From contig CP136575.1 of assembly GCA_035196065.1 (NCBI GenBank), positions 62,001 through 126,000 of the forward strand: DNA of 64,000 nucleotides. Direction: 5' to 3'. This DNA is from Sphingobium sp. Lineage in GTDB: Bacteria > Pseudomonadota > Alphaproteobacteria > Sphingomonadales > Sphingomonadaceae. This document shows, piece by piece, positions 1 through 9,099 of the stretch. Position 1 is the first letter of the stretch; each line of letters begins with the position of its first letter. The notes below the pieces were generated by a model, which ran no database searches, was not told the origin of the DNA, and saw nothing but the letters and a program-made list of their open reading frames with translations. A program made the translations under genes and the position numbers.

Positions 1-67
1 GCGCGGGCTGAGTAGCCATCGAGAAAAACTCCGGTCTATAGATTCGTCACTTAAGTTGCGCGCGGCT

Positions 68-1516
68 TTAGGCGGCAGAGCGGTCGCTGGCAAGAGGAAC
101 GAGTTTGCCCGGGTTCATGATGCATAGCGGATCGAGCGCCTGCTTGATCGATCGCAAGGCGAACAGCCTCGCGGGATCAGACAATCGGCCAAATTCCGCC
201 AGCTTTGCCTGACCAATGCCATGTTCGGCCGAAATCGACCCGCCATAGGCCGTCACCCTGTCATAAACATCGCTGCTGATCTGTTCTGCCTGTTCGCCAT
301 ACCATTGGTCTGCGGTCACTCCCTTCGGAGCCTTAACGTGGAAATGGACATTACCATCGCCGAGGTGGCCAAATGCGACCACCTGCGTTCCGGGATAGCG
401 CGCCTCGAGATCAGGGGATTCACGTTCGATGAAGCGCGCCATATCCGCCACCGGCACGCTGATATCATGCTGCAGCGCGGGGCCCTCTGCCCGTTCCGCC
501 TCTGCAATCGAATCGCGGATTTTCCAGAAAGCGTCGGCCTGCGCCTCGCTAGATGCAATCACAGCGTCCTGAACGAGACCGGCCTCCATCTGCTGCGCCA
601 GAAACTCCTCCGCCAACATTGCGGGCGAAGCCTGATCATCGCGATCCCGGACGAGCTCGATCAACACATGCCAGCCACCATTGCCGCCGTCGATCGGGCG
701 GCGCGTGCCGGGAATATGCTGCAAGACATGGCCCAGCGCCGTATCCGGCAATATCTCGAATCCTTCAAGCATCGACTGACAACGCGCCTGCGCCGCCAGC
801 AACAGTCTGTAGGCATCATCGGGTTGCGCCACTGCGGCCCAACTGACGCTGCGTTCGAGCAATGCCGGCACCAGCCTTAACGAGGCACGGGTGACAATTC
901 CGATCGTGCCTTCGGCGCCAATCAGCAAATGTTTGAGGTCATAGCCGCGATTGTCTTTCTTCAGCGGTGCCATCCCGTCAAACACCGAACCGTCGGGCAA
1001 CACAGCCTCGACACCAGCCACAAGATTGCGCATCGCGCCGTGCCGCAATACCTGCGTTCCACCTGCATTGGTTGAAACCAGTCCGCCAACCGTTGCCGAT
1101 CCCTTGCCGCCCAGCGTCAGCGGAAAGCGCAGGCCATGGGCCGCCACCGCGTCATGCAGGTTTTGCAGGATAACCCCCGCCCCGCAACTGACTAGCATGC
1201 CATCACGGTCGATCTGTTCAATGTCGTTCAAACGACGCAACGACAAAAGGCAACTCTGCCCGCTGCCGTCAGGCGTTGCGCCAGCCACCATCCCGCTATT
1301 TCCGCCCTGCGGCACCAGCGGCACTCGATATTGCGCCGCAATTGCCACCACGCCAACGACCTCCGCTGTGGTGGCTGGCGACAGGATTGCCGCGGCATTA
1401 CCACGAAACCGGCCCCGCCAGTCGGTCGTCCAAGGAGCGATCGCATCTGCATCCGACGTAAAGCCTTTTGGGCCGAGCAAGACGCGAAATGCCTCCAGAG
1501 CCTGTTCGAGGGCCAT
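68..1516 (-). CDS. FAD-binding oxidase (D-2-hydroxyacid dehydrogenase / GlcD family)
   Basis: 482-residue cytosolic flavoprotein of the vanillyl-alcohol-oxidase fold. The N-terminal PCMH-type FAD domain shows VPQGGNSGMVAGA (about residues 67-80) and a second FAD segment at GSATVGGLVSTNAGG. The C-terminal FAD-oxidase domain ends with the family signature SAEHGIGQAKL followed by a DPLCIMNPGKL-type end. This architecture oxidises D-2-hydroxyacids such as D-lactate, glycolate or D-2-hydroxyglutarate, and the exact substrate cannot be told here. The ATG start is supported by GGAGG eight bases upstream. No partner subunit (GlcE/GlcF) is adjacent, so the D-2-hydroxyglutarate or D-lactate dehydrogenase branch is more likely than glycolate oxidase. 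Confidence 0.9.
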   Translation of the reverse strand: MALEQALEAFRVLLGPKGFTSDADAIAPWTTDWRGRFRGNAAAILSPATTAEVVGVVAIAAQYRVPLVPQGGNSGMVAGATPDGSGQSCLLSLRRLNDIEQIDRDGMLVSCGAGVILQNLHDAVAAHGLRFPLTLGGKGSATVGGLVSTNAGGTQVLRHGAMRNLVAGVEAVLPDGSVFDGMAPLKKDNRGYDLKHLLIGAEGTIGIVTRASLRLVPALLERSVSWAAVAQPDDAYRLLLAAQARCQSMLEGFEILPDTALGHVLQHIPGTRRPIDGGNGGWHVLIELVRDRDDQASPAMLAEEFLAQQMEAGLVQDAVIASSEAQADAFWKIRDSIAEAERAEGPALQHDISVPVADMARFIERESPDLEARYPGTQVVAFGHLGDGNVHFHVKAPKGVTADQWYGEQAEQISSDVYDRVTAYGGSISAEHGIGQAKLAEFGRLSDPARLFALRSIKQALDPLCIMNPGKLVPLASDRSAA

Positions 1517-1640
1517 TTTTACGCCTCCTGTCGACGAGTGAATTGACTAAAGCCGGACTGCTCCATAGGGCGCAATTAATGCTCTGTTCAACCGTTACGG
1601 TCCACCGCCGCGAACTAAGAACACTGGCCGGGATCCGACA

Positions 1641-2120
1641 TTGCGCCTTTTGCTGATAGTCATTGCCGGATTGACCTTGGCCTTCGGCGTTTCTGCCCGC
1701 GCGTCGGGCGAGATATTGCCTGCCCTCAATACGCTGTGGCACGATATTCGCAATTTCCAGATGCGGGTCGAACAGCGCATCATCATTCGTTTCCCGAACC
1801 AGCCCGTATCACCGCCTGCCGGTCGTGCCGACCCCCGCAAGGCGTTGATTTATAATGAGGAAAAAATCGGCCGCTGCCTGATGATGGACCGGCTGATCGC
1901 TTCACGGCCGGGGCCAAAGAACTCACTCGAACTGGTTACCCGCGAACGGCAGTTGATCCGTGCCTATCTGGGTGATGGTTGCCTTGCGCGAGAGTTTTAC
2001 GCGGGTGCCTATGTCGAACGATCAAGCGATGGCCGTTTGTGCGTCGATCGCGATATCCTGCATGCCCGCACCGGTGCCAAATGCGAAATCGACAAGTTCC
2101 GTCTACTGGTACCCGAGTAA
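1641..2120 (+). CDS. Conserved hypothetical secreted protein
   Basis: 159 residues, not recognised. The N-terminus MRLLLIVIAGLTLAFGVSARA is a good Sec signal peptide with a probable cleavage near ARA-SG. The mature part is charged, contains NEEKIGRCLMMDR, and has a few cysteines (GRC, GDGC, LC, AKC) that could form disulfides in the periplasm. No ATG lies upstream in frame, so the start is a TTG preceded by a weak GGGA. It sits between the divergent FAD oxidase and the DEAD-box helicase. Function unknown; coding status is supported by the signal peptide and by uninterrupted frame in a region without other genes. Confidence 0.7.
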   Translation: MRLLLIVIAGLTLAFGVSARASGEILPALNTLWHDIRNFQMRVEQRIIIRFPNQPVSPPAGRADPRKALIYNEEKIGRCLMMDRLIASRPGPKNSLELVTRERQLIRAYLGDGCLAREFYAGAYVERSSDGRLCVDRDILHARTGAKCEIDKFRLLVPE

Positions 2121-2225
2121 GACAGCCCTATTTCCTTGACATTTTACACCCGTTGGGCGTAACGGCTCGAACCGGACGCGCGGGCGTAGCGCCTGTTCGT
2201 CGTCCCCATCCGGATTTTCTTATAT

Positions 2226-3590
2226 ATGTCATTTGCCGACCTCGGCCTTTCCGATGAACTTTTGAGCGCGGTTATTGCCGCCGGTTACGATACTCCAACG
2301 CCGATCCAGGCGCAGGCAATCCCTTCCGTTCTGATGATGCGCGATATTATCGGCATCGCCCAGACAGGCACCGGAAAGACTGCATCCTTCGTGCTGCCGA
2401 TGATCGACATTTTGGCGCATGGCCGCGGACGCGCGCGTATGCCGCGCAGCCTGATCCTTGAACCGACCCGCGAACTCGCCGCACAGGTTGCGGAGAATTT
2501 CGAAAAATATGGTGTGAACCACAAGCTGTCGATGGCGCTGCTGATCGGCGGCGTTTCGATGGGCGACCAGATCAAGGCGCTGGAAAAGGGCGTTGACGTG
2601 CTGATCGCGACGCCGGGTCGATTGATGGACCTTTTCGAACGCGGCAATATTCTTCTCAACGGCTGCGAATTGCTCGTCATCGACGAAGCCGACCGGATGC
2701 TCGACATGGGCTTCATCCCTGACATCGAGAATATCTGTACCAAATTGCCGACCAACCGGCAGACGCTGCTGTTTTCGGCTACCATGCCGCCGCCAATCAA
2801 GAAACTGTCCGACAAATTTCTGTCCAACCCGAAATATATCGAGGTGGCCAGGCCCGCGACAGCGAACATCAATATCGAACAGAAACTGGTCGACGTCGCG
2901 CCGATGAAAAAGCGCGAAGTGTTGCGCGATCTGATCCGCAGCGAGGATGTGTCGACAGGCATCATCTTCTGCAACCGCAAGACTACGGTTCGCGAATTGA
3001 ACAAGAGCCTGAAGCGCCATGGTTTCCGTTCGGGCGAGATTCATGGCGATATCGATCAGGCAGCGCGCCAGCGCGAACTGGAAGCGTTCAAGACCGGCGA
3101 GATCAACCTGCTGGTTGCATCCGACGTTGCCGCGCGCGGGCTGGACATCAAGGGTGTCAGCCATGTGTTCAACTTTGACGCCCCTTGGCATCCCGACGAT
3201 TATGTCCACCGCATTGGCCGCACAGGCCGTGCGGGTGCAAAGGGCAAGGCCTTCACCTTCGTCACCAAGGCTGATGAAGAAGCAATCGATAATATCGAGA
3301 AGCTGATCGGCCTGAAGATCGAGCGGTTGGGCAAGGTTTCTGCACCCAAAGAAGAGCGTGAAGCGACACCGAAGAAAGAGGCCGAGCGTCGTTCCTCACG
3401 CGGTGGCCGCGCCAAGGGCGAAGAGGCCGAAAAAGCCGAAAAGCCTGAGAAAAGGCAACCCAGACCTGAAAAGGTTGCGGCACCGGTGCCCGCCCCGCGC
3501 GAGAAGGCACCTAGGTCAAAGCCGGATGAAGGCGGCACCGACTGGAATGGCCCGATGCCCGACTTCCTCAATTTCAGTATCCCAGCCTGA
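2226..3590 (+). CDS. DEAD-box ATP-dependent RNA helicase, RhlE-like
   Basis: 454 residues. All helicase motifs are present in order: Q motif (TPTPIQAQAIP), motif I AQTGTGKT, Ia PTRELA, II DEAD, III SAT, then the second RecA domain with ARGLDI and HRIGRTGRAG. After about residue 370 comes a basic, low-complexity tail rich in Lys, Glu, Pro and Ala, typical of RhlE/CsdA-type helicases that act in ribosome assembly, RNA decay or cold adaptation. The last residues (GPMPDFLNFSIPA) look like a conserved short end motif. It terminates at a shared bidirectional terminator facing the TonB-dependent receptor. Confidence 0.93.
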   Translation: MSFADLGLSDELLSAVIAAGYDTPTPIQAQAIPSVLMMRDIIGIAQTGTGKTASFVLPMIDILAHGRGRARMPRSLILEPTRELAAQVAENFEKYGVNHKLSMALLIGGVSMGDQIKALEKGVDVLIATPGRLMDLFERGNILLNGCELLVIDEADRMLDMGFIPDIENICTKLPTNRQTLLFSATMPPPIKKLSDKFLSNPKYIEVARPATANINIEQKLVDVAPMKKREVLRDLIRSEDVSTGIIFCNRKTTVRELNKSLKRHGFRSGEIHGDIDQAARQRELEAFKTGEINLLVASDVAARGLDIKGVSHVFNFDAPWHPDDYVHRIGRTGRAGAKGKAFTFVTKADEEAIDNIEKLIGLKIERLGKVSAPKEEREATPKKEAERRSSRGGRAKGEEAEKAEKPEKRQPRPEKVAAPVPAPREKAPRSKPDEGGTDWNGPMPDFLNFSIPA

Positions 3591-3600
3591 AGCAACAAAA

Positions 3601-3630
3601 AAGGCCCGCCGAAGCGGGCCTTTTCTTTTA
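3601..3630. terminator. Bidirectional intrinsic terminator
   Basis: Stem AAGGCCCGC (3601-3609), loop CGAA, stem GCGGGCCTT (3614-3622), with an A-run before and a T-run (TTTTCTTTT) after. It lies between the convergent helicase and TonB-dependent receptor genes and can serve both. Confidence 0.85.
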
Positions 3631-3644
3631 CCTATTGTTCGCGA

Positions 3645-6389
3645 TCAGAATTTGCCGCGGACGGTGATACCGTAGGTGCGCGGCTCTGCCAGAAAGTGCG
3701 AGAATATCTGCCGGCCGCCTGGATATTGCGGATCAAGATAGGGAGCCGCGGTCGTCCCCGCTTGGAAGGGCGCGTTGAACGCGACCTGTGCATAGGCCTT
3801 GTTGAAGATGTTCTGGCCCCACAGTTCGACAGACCATGCTTCATCCGGACCACGCAGACCGACACGCGCGTTGAACAGGGCAAATCCGTCCTGTTCCTTT
3901 TGCGGGAACAGATCCGACCCTGTGTTATAGTCGCTGGTCATGCGGGTATCGATGTAGAAGAGACCCGAAAGGCCGCTATCCCCGATTTCCGGTGTCCAGG
4001 TCATCGAACCCGTCGCCACCAGTTCAGGCGCATTCGACAGATTGTCGCCCGGCAACTTGCGCAAGGCCTGATCGAGCGGTGCACCGGTATTAGTGCCGAT
4101 CAGATCATTGCGATATTTGGTGCTGGCATAGGTGAGACCGGCAGCAACGCGGAAGTTGCGGGCCGGAACAAGCGAACCTTCGAGTTCGAAGCCCTGGGTG
4201 CGGACACCATAGGAGACATCACCCGGAGCGCAGCTGCCGGTCGCATTGCTGAGGTCGGTATCGGCATTGGATCCACCCACCAGATTATCGCAACCATTGA
4301 CGTTCTGGACCAGGAACACGGTTCCGTTGAAGGTGTTCAACTGGAAACTGCTGAAATCCGAACGGAATGCCGACAAGCTGAGGCTGAACGGGCCGGTCGA
4401 ATATTTCGCACCCAGTTCATAGCTGTCGACCATTTCGGGGTCGAACTGCAGGTTGCGAACCAGAGCCTGAGCGCCGCCAACCGATGCAAATGTTGCGATC
4501 GGGGATTTTAGCGCCGAACGGTCGAGGTTGAAACCCCCCGCCTTGTAACCGCGTGCATAGCTGCCATAGAGCAGCAGGTCGTCAATCGGCTTCCAGCTGA
4601 GGATCGCGGTTCCGGTGAACTCGTCCTCGCTCCGCTGGTCGCGAATCGCAACGCCGTTCAGTTCGGCGGTCGAGTTGCCCTGACACGACAGGCCAATCAC
4701 CGCACCTGCGGTCGCGGCGGCTGCTGTAGTCAGCAAGGGTGCCAATGCTGCTTGGTTGGCGGTGCAGACCGTGTTGTCGTTACCAAAGCGCGCGTTAAAC
4801 TTCTTCTTGTCGCTTGTGTAACGAAGACCCAACGTCAGGTTGATGGTGTCGGTGATGTTCACGATATTGTGCGTGAACAGCGCCCAGTTGGTTCCATTCT
4901 GGAAATAACGATCGATGGTCGACCCGCGATCGTTCAGCGTGTCAAGGCGATCAAGCCCGGCCACGATAATGGGACCTGCAGCGCCCAGCGCGCCCGTAAC
5001 TGTCGGACGCAAAGCGGGGTTGATACAGCTTTGCGAAGCTGGGCTATAGGCAAACGCCAAGCCGCCACCCGAAACGATACGGCAGTTTGCAAAGCGACCA
5101 TATTGGTTGCCAAAGCGCAGATTGTCCTGAACAGTCAGTTTCTCATTGGCATAAAAGCCGCCGATCAACCAGTCGAGCTTGCCATCAAACGCCTCACCCC
5201 GCAGGCGCAGTTCCTGCGTGAACGTGTGGAACTGACGATAGGCATCGTCGCTCGGTGCGCGATAGAGGATGTCGACTTCACCATAATCGGTGTCTGACGC
5301 CTGACCCGAACGATATTCGCGGTAGGCAGTGATCGAGGTCAGCGTTGCGCCCCCAAGATTATAGTCAATCTGGCCCGAGAAACCATAGTCCTTGGTTTCA
5401 CCGGTAAACACCCGATTGGGGCTGACCGAAATACGCCGGCCATAGCCCTGGTTGAACGCAGCCAGCGGCTGGCCCAGATCGCGCAGGACGTTGATGATGT
5501 TGTTGCCGGTCGTTTGCAGCGGGGTAAGCGGCGACGACAGATTGTTCAGATCGCCAATATATTGGTTGACTGTGCGATCGACGTAAGTCGCCGCGCAGCA
5601 TTCTTCCTTGCGCGAGGTATAGTCTGCAATCAGGCGAACCGTCAGATCATCATTCGGTTCAAACAGCAGCTGGCCACGCAAGAAATAACGGTCGCGATTG
5701 TTGACATCGCGGCCATTGGTATCGTCGCGGTAAAAACCGTCACGCTTTACATAAACGCCGTCGACGCGGAAGGCGACCTGCTCCGAAATCGGGCCGGTGA
5801 TGCTCGATGCGGCGCGCATGAAATCAAAGTTGCCATAGGTCAGTTCACCCGAACCACCGAAAGTGAATTCCGGCTTTTTCGAGTAAATGCTGATCAGACC
5901 GGCCGACGAGTTGCGGCCGCCGAGTGTGCCCTGAGGGCCACGCTGAACTTCAACACGGTCGATTTCACCAAGTTCGTTCAGGCCAATGCCCGAACGCGAA
6001 CGGTAAACGCCGTCGATGAATACAGGAACCGAGCTTTCAAGGCCCGGGTTGTCGCCCACGGTGCCGATGCCGCGGATACGCGCCGAACCATTGGCTTCGC
6101 TGCCGGTCGAGGACACGAGAAGCGAGGGTGCCACCTGGTTAAGCTGGCGAATGTCGTTGGCGCCGCTGTTCTGCAGCGTTTCTGCATTAACAGCTGAAAT
6201 CGCGACGGGAACATCGGACAGAAGCTGCGAGCGGCCCTGCGCCGTTACAACAATCTCGGGGGTTTCTTCACTAGCGCCTTCCTGCGCCGCAGTTTCGTCC
6301 TGCGCCATCGCAAGCGACGGCATGGCCAACGCTATCGACGCAGAGGAGAGGGCAAATAGGCTTTTTGTAAAAGTCAGTCGCTTAGACAT
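3645..6389 (-). CDS. TonB-dependent outer-membrane receptor
   Basis: About 914 residues. A signal peptide (MSKRLTFTKSLFALSSASIA..., cleavage near AMAQ) is followed by a TonB-box-like EIVVTA, then a plug domain (VPVAISAV, RIRGIGT, VFIDGVYRSR, VEVQRGPQGTL) and a long 22-strand-type barrel with a C-terminal aromatic-ending strand (RTYGITVRGKF). It takes up an unidentified ligand across the outer membrane using TonB-ExbBD energy; an operon for that machinery lies at 25-27.6 kb. An upstream in-frame ATG at 6404 exists, but GGGAG in front of ATGATG favours the start used here. No dedicated transporter partner is adjacent, so substrate is unknown. Confidence 0.93.
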   Translation of the reverse strand: MSKRLTFTKSLFALSSASIALAMPSLAMAQDETAAQEGASEETPEIVVTAQGRSQLLSDVPVAISAVNAETLQNSGANDIRQLNQVAPSLLVSSTGSEANGSARIRGIGTVGDNPGLESSVPVFIDGVYRSRSGIGLNELGEIDRVEVQRGPQGTLGGRNSSAGLISIYSKKPEFTFGGSGELTYGNFDFMRAASSITGPISEQVAFRVDGVYVKRDGFYRDDTNGRDVNNRDRYFLRGQLLFEPNDDLTVRLIADYTSRKEECCAATYVDRTVNQYIGDLNNLSSPLTPLQTTGNNIINVLRDLGQPLAAFNQGYGRRISVSPNRVFTGETKDYGFSGQIDYNLGGATLTSITAYREYRSGQASDTDYGEVDILYRAPSDDAYRQFHTFTQELRLRGEAFDGKLDWLIGGFYANEKLTVQDNLRFGNQYGRFANCRIVSGGGLAFAYSPASQSCINPALRPTVTGALGAAGPIIVAGLDRLDTLNDRGSTIDRYFQNGTNWALFTHNIVNITDTINLTLGLRYTSDKKKFNARFGNDNTVCTANQAALAPLLTTAAAATAGAVIGLSCQGNSTAELNGVAIRDQRSEDEFTGTAILSWKPIDDLLLYGSYARGYKAGGFNLDRSALKSPIATFASVGGAQALVRNLQFDPEMVDSYELGAKYSTGPFSLSLSAFRSDFSSFQLNTFNGTVFLVQNVNGCDNLVGGSNADTDLSNATGSCAPGDVSYGVRTQGFELEGSLVPARNFRVAAGLTYASTKYRNDLIGTNTGAPLDQALRKLPGDNLSNAPELVATGSMTWTPEIGDSGLSGLFYIDTRMTSDYNTGSDLFPQKEQDGFALFNARVGLRGPDEAWSVELWGQNIFNKAYAQVAFNAPFQAGTTAAPYLDPQYPGGRQIFSHFLAEPRTYGITVRGKF

Positions 6390-6511
6390 CATCTTCTCCC
6401 ACATTTTTTGGTTTGGGTGCTTTTAGCTAACCAAAAGTGAGAATTAGGCCACGCAATTGCAACTTAATGACAGATTTTTACATTCTACTGCGGCAAAAGC
6501 GCAACAGGATG

Positions 6512-8176
6512 TTAAAGTGCTGGCTGGCCCGCCGTATAAACTGGACGCCCGCCAACCCACGCCTCGGTAACCTTCGTTTCACGGATCTGGGCAGGTGATG
6601 CCAGCAACGGATCAGTATCAACCAAAATGAAATCCGCCCGATAACCGGGTGAAAGCGAGCCCAGCCTGCCCTCTGCAAAGGCGGCATAAGCGGCATCGAT
6701 TGTAAAACCAGCCAGCGCCTGTTCGCGGCTTACCCGCTCTACCGCCATCCATCCGCCAAAGGGCTGGCCATTCGCGTCTTCACGGGTGATTGCTGCGGCA
6801 ATGCCATGAAAGGGATTGGGCGATTCCACGGGCACGTCCGAACCAAAGGCCAGCTTGCCGCCCGCCTTCAGGATTGAGTTCCAAGCATAGGCCCCTGCCA
6901 GACGGTCGGGCCCCAGTCGCGCTTCGGCCATAAGCCGGTCGGAAATCTGGTGGACCGGCTGCATCGATGCGATGATACCATTTTTCGCAAGCCGCGGCAG
7001 ATCGGCCGGATCGACGATTTGCGCATGTTCGATGCGCCAGCGCCGGTCGCCGGTATAGGTGGGTGCCAGATCCTCGACCGCGCCGATCGCCTCAGCATTG
7101 GCGGCATCACCTATTGCATGCACGGCTGTCTGGAACCCATCCATCGACGCGCGCACCATCATGTTGCGCAATTCCGCTGGCACCAGCAGCGGCAATCCTG
7201 TCTGCCCCGGCGCATCGGCATAAGGCTTTTTCAGCCATGCCCCGCGGCTGCCCAGCGCGCCGTCGAGATAGAGTTTGACGCCGCCAAGGCGCAGCTTGTC
7301 ATCATAAAGCCAGGGCGTCGGGCGCGGGCCGGCAATCGCGACCATATTGTCTATCCCGGCCGCGTAGCCAAAGATGCGAACCGAAAGCCAGCCTTCATCT
7401 CCTGCGCGGCGATAGCTTTGCCAATCGGCAACCGTAGTCCCCATATCGGCAATCGCAGTGACGCCGACCTTCAGCAACGCCTGCTGCGCTTCGGCAAGCG
7501 CAAGGTCGCGCTCCACTGGGCGGGGGGCGGGCACATGCTTGGCCACCAACTCACTTGCCATATCAACGAAAATGCCGCTGGGCTTGCCATCGACCATCTC
7601 AATGCGACCGCCAGCGGGCGATTTCGTCGCCGCAGTAATGCCCGCGATTTCGAGTGCGCGGCTGTTGGCCCAGCCCGCATGACCATCAACCCGTTCAAGC
7701 CAGACCGGACGGTCGGCAACTGCCGTATCCAGATCTGCAGCGGTCGGGAAACGACCTAGCCCCCATTTTTCTTGGTTCCAGCCGCGCCCGATGATCCAGC
7801 GCCGGTCGGGGTATTTGGCGGCATAGCCGCGGATCGCGGCCTGTGCCTCTTCCAGCGAATTGGTGCCCGACAAATCCAGCGTCAGCGCCGCAAAACCCAG
7901 CCCGATGACATGGCCATGCGCGTCGATCAGCCCGGGCAGCATCGTCAGCCCTTTTCCGTCATGGCGGAAATCAAGCTGCTTTGGTGCCTTGTCCCGGGAT
8001 GTCAGCAATTGGCTGACCTTGCCGTCACGGCCGATCAGCAGCCCGGTGAAGCGCACCACCTTGCCATCCTTATCGAGGGTGATGCCGTTCACATTCTCGA
8101 TCAGCCCGTCGGCAATGGCAGCTGGAGCGGCCAGCACAGCAAGTGCAGCAGCAAGCAAAAAGCGCATCTTGATCAT
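6512..8176 (-). CDS. Secreted amidohydrolase family protein (YtcJ/AepA-like)
   Basis: 554 residues with a signal peptide (MIKMRFLLAAALAVLAAPAAIA). It is a metal-dependent amidohydrolase-3 family protein: N-terminal composite beta domain, then LPGLIDAHGHVIG carrying the HxH metal ligands, AVHAIGD, RIEHAQIV and a late FGSDVPV Asp motif. Family members hydrolyse amides or N-acyl bonds; the substrate is not predictable. It is translationally coupled to the preceding gene: its ATG overlaps the TGA of the dehydrogenase (ATGA at 8173-8176), so the two form an operon. Confidence 0.88.
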   Translation of the reverse strand: MIKMRFLLAAALAVLAAPAAIADGLIENVNGITLDKDGKVVRFTGLLIGRDGKVSQLLTSRDKAPKQLDFRHDGKGLTMLPGLIDAHGHVIGLGFAALTLDLSGTNSLEEAQAAIRGYAAKYPDRRWIIGRGWNQEKWGLGRFPTAADLDTAVADRPVWLERVDGHAGWANSRALEIAGITAATKSPAGGRIEMVDGKPSGIFVDMASELVAKHVPAPRPVERDLALAEAQQALLKVGVTAIADMGTTVADWQSYRRAGDEGWLSVRIFGYAAGIDNMVAIAGPRPTPWLYDDKLRLGGVKLYLDGALGSRGAWLKKPYADAPGQTGLPLLVPAELRNMMVRASMDGFQTAVHAIGDAANAEAIGAVEDLAPTYTGDRRWRIEHAQIVDPADLPRLAKNGIIASMQPVHQISDRLMAEARLGPDRLAGAYAWNSILKAGGKLAFGSDVPVESPNPFHGIAAAITREDANGQPFGGWMAVERVSREQALAGFTIDAAYAAFAEGRLGSLSPGYRADFILVDTDPLLASPAQIRETKVTEAWVGGRPVYTAGQPAL

Positions 8177-9042
8177 CGCTTCGGCAACCTCCGGACCAGC
8201 GCGCTCGTATCCTGACGGCCGCCGCCCATATATTGAATGTCGGAATAAAATTGGTCGGTCATCGCGGCGATGGGAATGCTGGCGCCATTGGCGCGCGCCT
8301 CATCAATCGCCAGACCCAGATCCTTGCGCATCCAGTCAACCGCAAACCCGAAATCAAATTCGCCGCGCGCCATCGTGGCCCAGCGATTATCCATCTGCCA
8401 GCTTTGCGCCGCACCGCCCGAAATCGCGTCGAAAACCTTGTCGAGATCGAGTTCGGCGCATTGTGCAAAATGCATTGCTTCGGAAAGCCCCTGCAGCACG
8501 CCCGCGATACAGATCTGGTTCGCCATCTTCGCCGTTTGCCCATCACCCGGGCCGCCAACATGGACAATGCGTTTCGAATAGGCGTGTATGATAGGCGTCG
8601 CCGCAGCGACCGCCGCCTCGGTACCACCGCACATGATGGCGAGCGTGCCATTTTCGGCGCCGGCCTGACCGCCAGTGACCGGTGCGTCGACGCAATGAAT
8701 GCCCCTGCCCTTAGCCTCAACCGCAAGCTGACGGGCAATCCGCGCTGACACGGTGGTGTGATCGATGAAGCAGCTGCCCTTGGCCATCGCCTGAAACACG
8801 CCGTCGCGGCCCAGCGTGATGCTGGCCAGATCATCGTCAGTGCCAACGCAGCTCACGACAAAGTCGGCGTCCTTTGCAGCCTCTGCCGGAGAAGCGGCCT
8901 TGCGACCGCCATGCTCGCCGACCCATTTGTCCGCCTTTGCCGACGACCGATTGTAAACGGTCATTTCATGTCCGGCCTTGCCGAGGTGCCGGGCGATCGG
9001 GCCGCCCATGACCCCGAGGCCGATAAAAGCTATTCTTGCCAT
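8173..9042 (-). CDS. NAD(P)-dependent beta-hydroxyacid dehydrogenase (3-hydroxyisobutyrate dehydrogenase family)
   Basis: 289 residues. The N-terminal Rossmann motif is GLGVMGGPIARHLGKAG. The family substrate-binding signature DAPVTGGQAGAENGTLAI and the catalytic-lysine segment (GDGQTAKMANQ) are intact. Homologues reduce tartronate semialdehyde (GlxR/GarR) or oxidise 3-hydroxyisobutyrate; sequence alone does not separate these. First gene of a two-gene operon with the amidohydrolase, divergent from the threonine ammonia-lyase gene. Confidence 0.88.
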   Translation of the reverse strand: MARIAFIGLGVMGGPIARHLGKAGHEMTVYNRSSAKADKWVGEHGGRKAASPAEAAKDADFVVSCVGTDDDLASITLGRDGVFQAMAKGSCFIDHTTVSARIARQLAVEAKGRGIHCVDAPVTGGQAGAENGTLAIMCGGTEAAVAAATPIIHAYSKRIVHVGGPGDGQTAKMANQICIAGVLQGLSEAMHFAQCAELDLDKVFDAISGGAAQSWQMDNRWATMARGEFDFGFAVDWMRKDLGLAIDEARANGASIPIAAMTDQFYSDIQYMGGGRQDTSALVRRLPKR

Positions 9043-9099
9043 GACCGTGCCTTAATCTCTGTTTTCAGCTTGCGCCAGATAGGATAGGTTAAAACACCT

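Noticed and set aside
2229-3209. Long minus-strand frame inside the DEAD-box helicase gene
   Set aside because: Fully antisense to unmistakable helicase motifs; no recognisable protein features.
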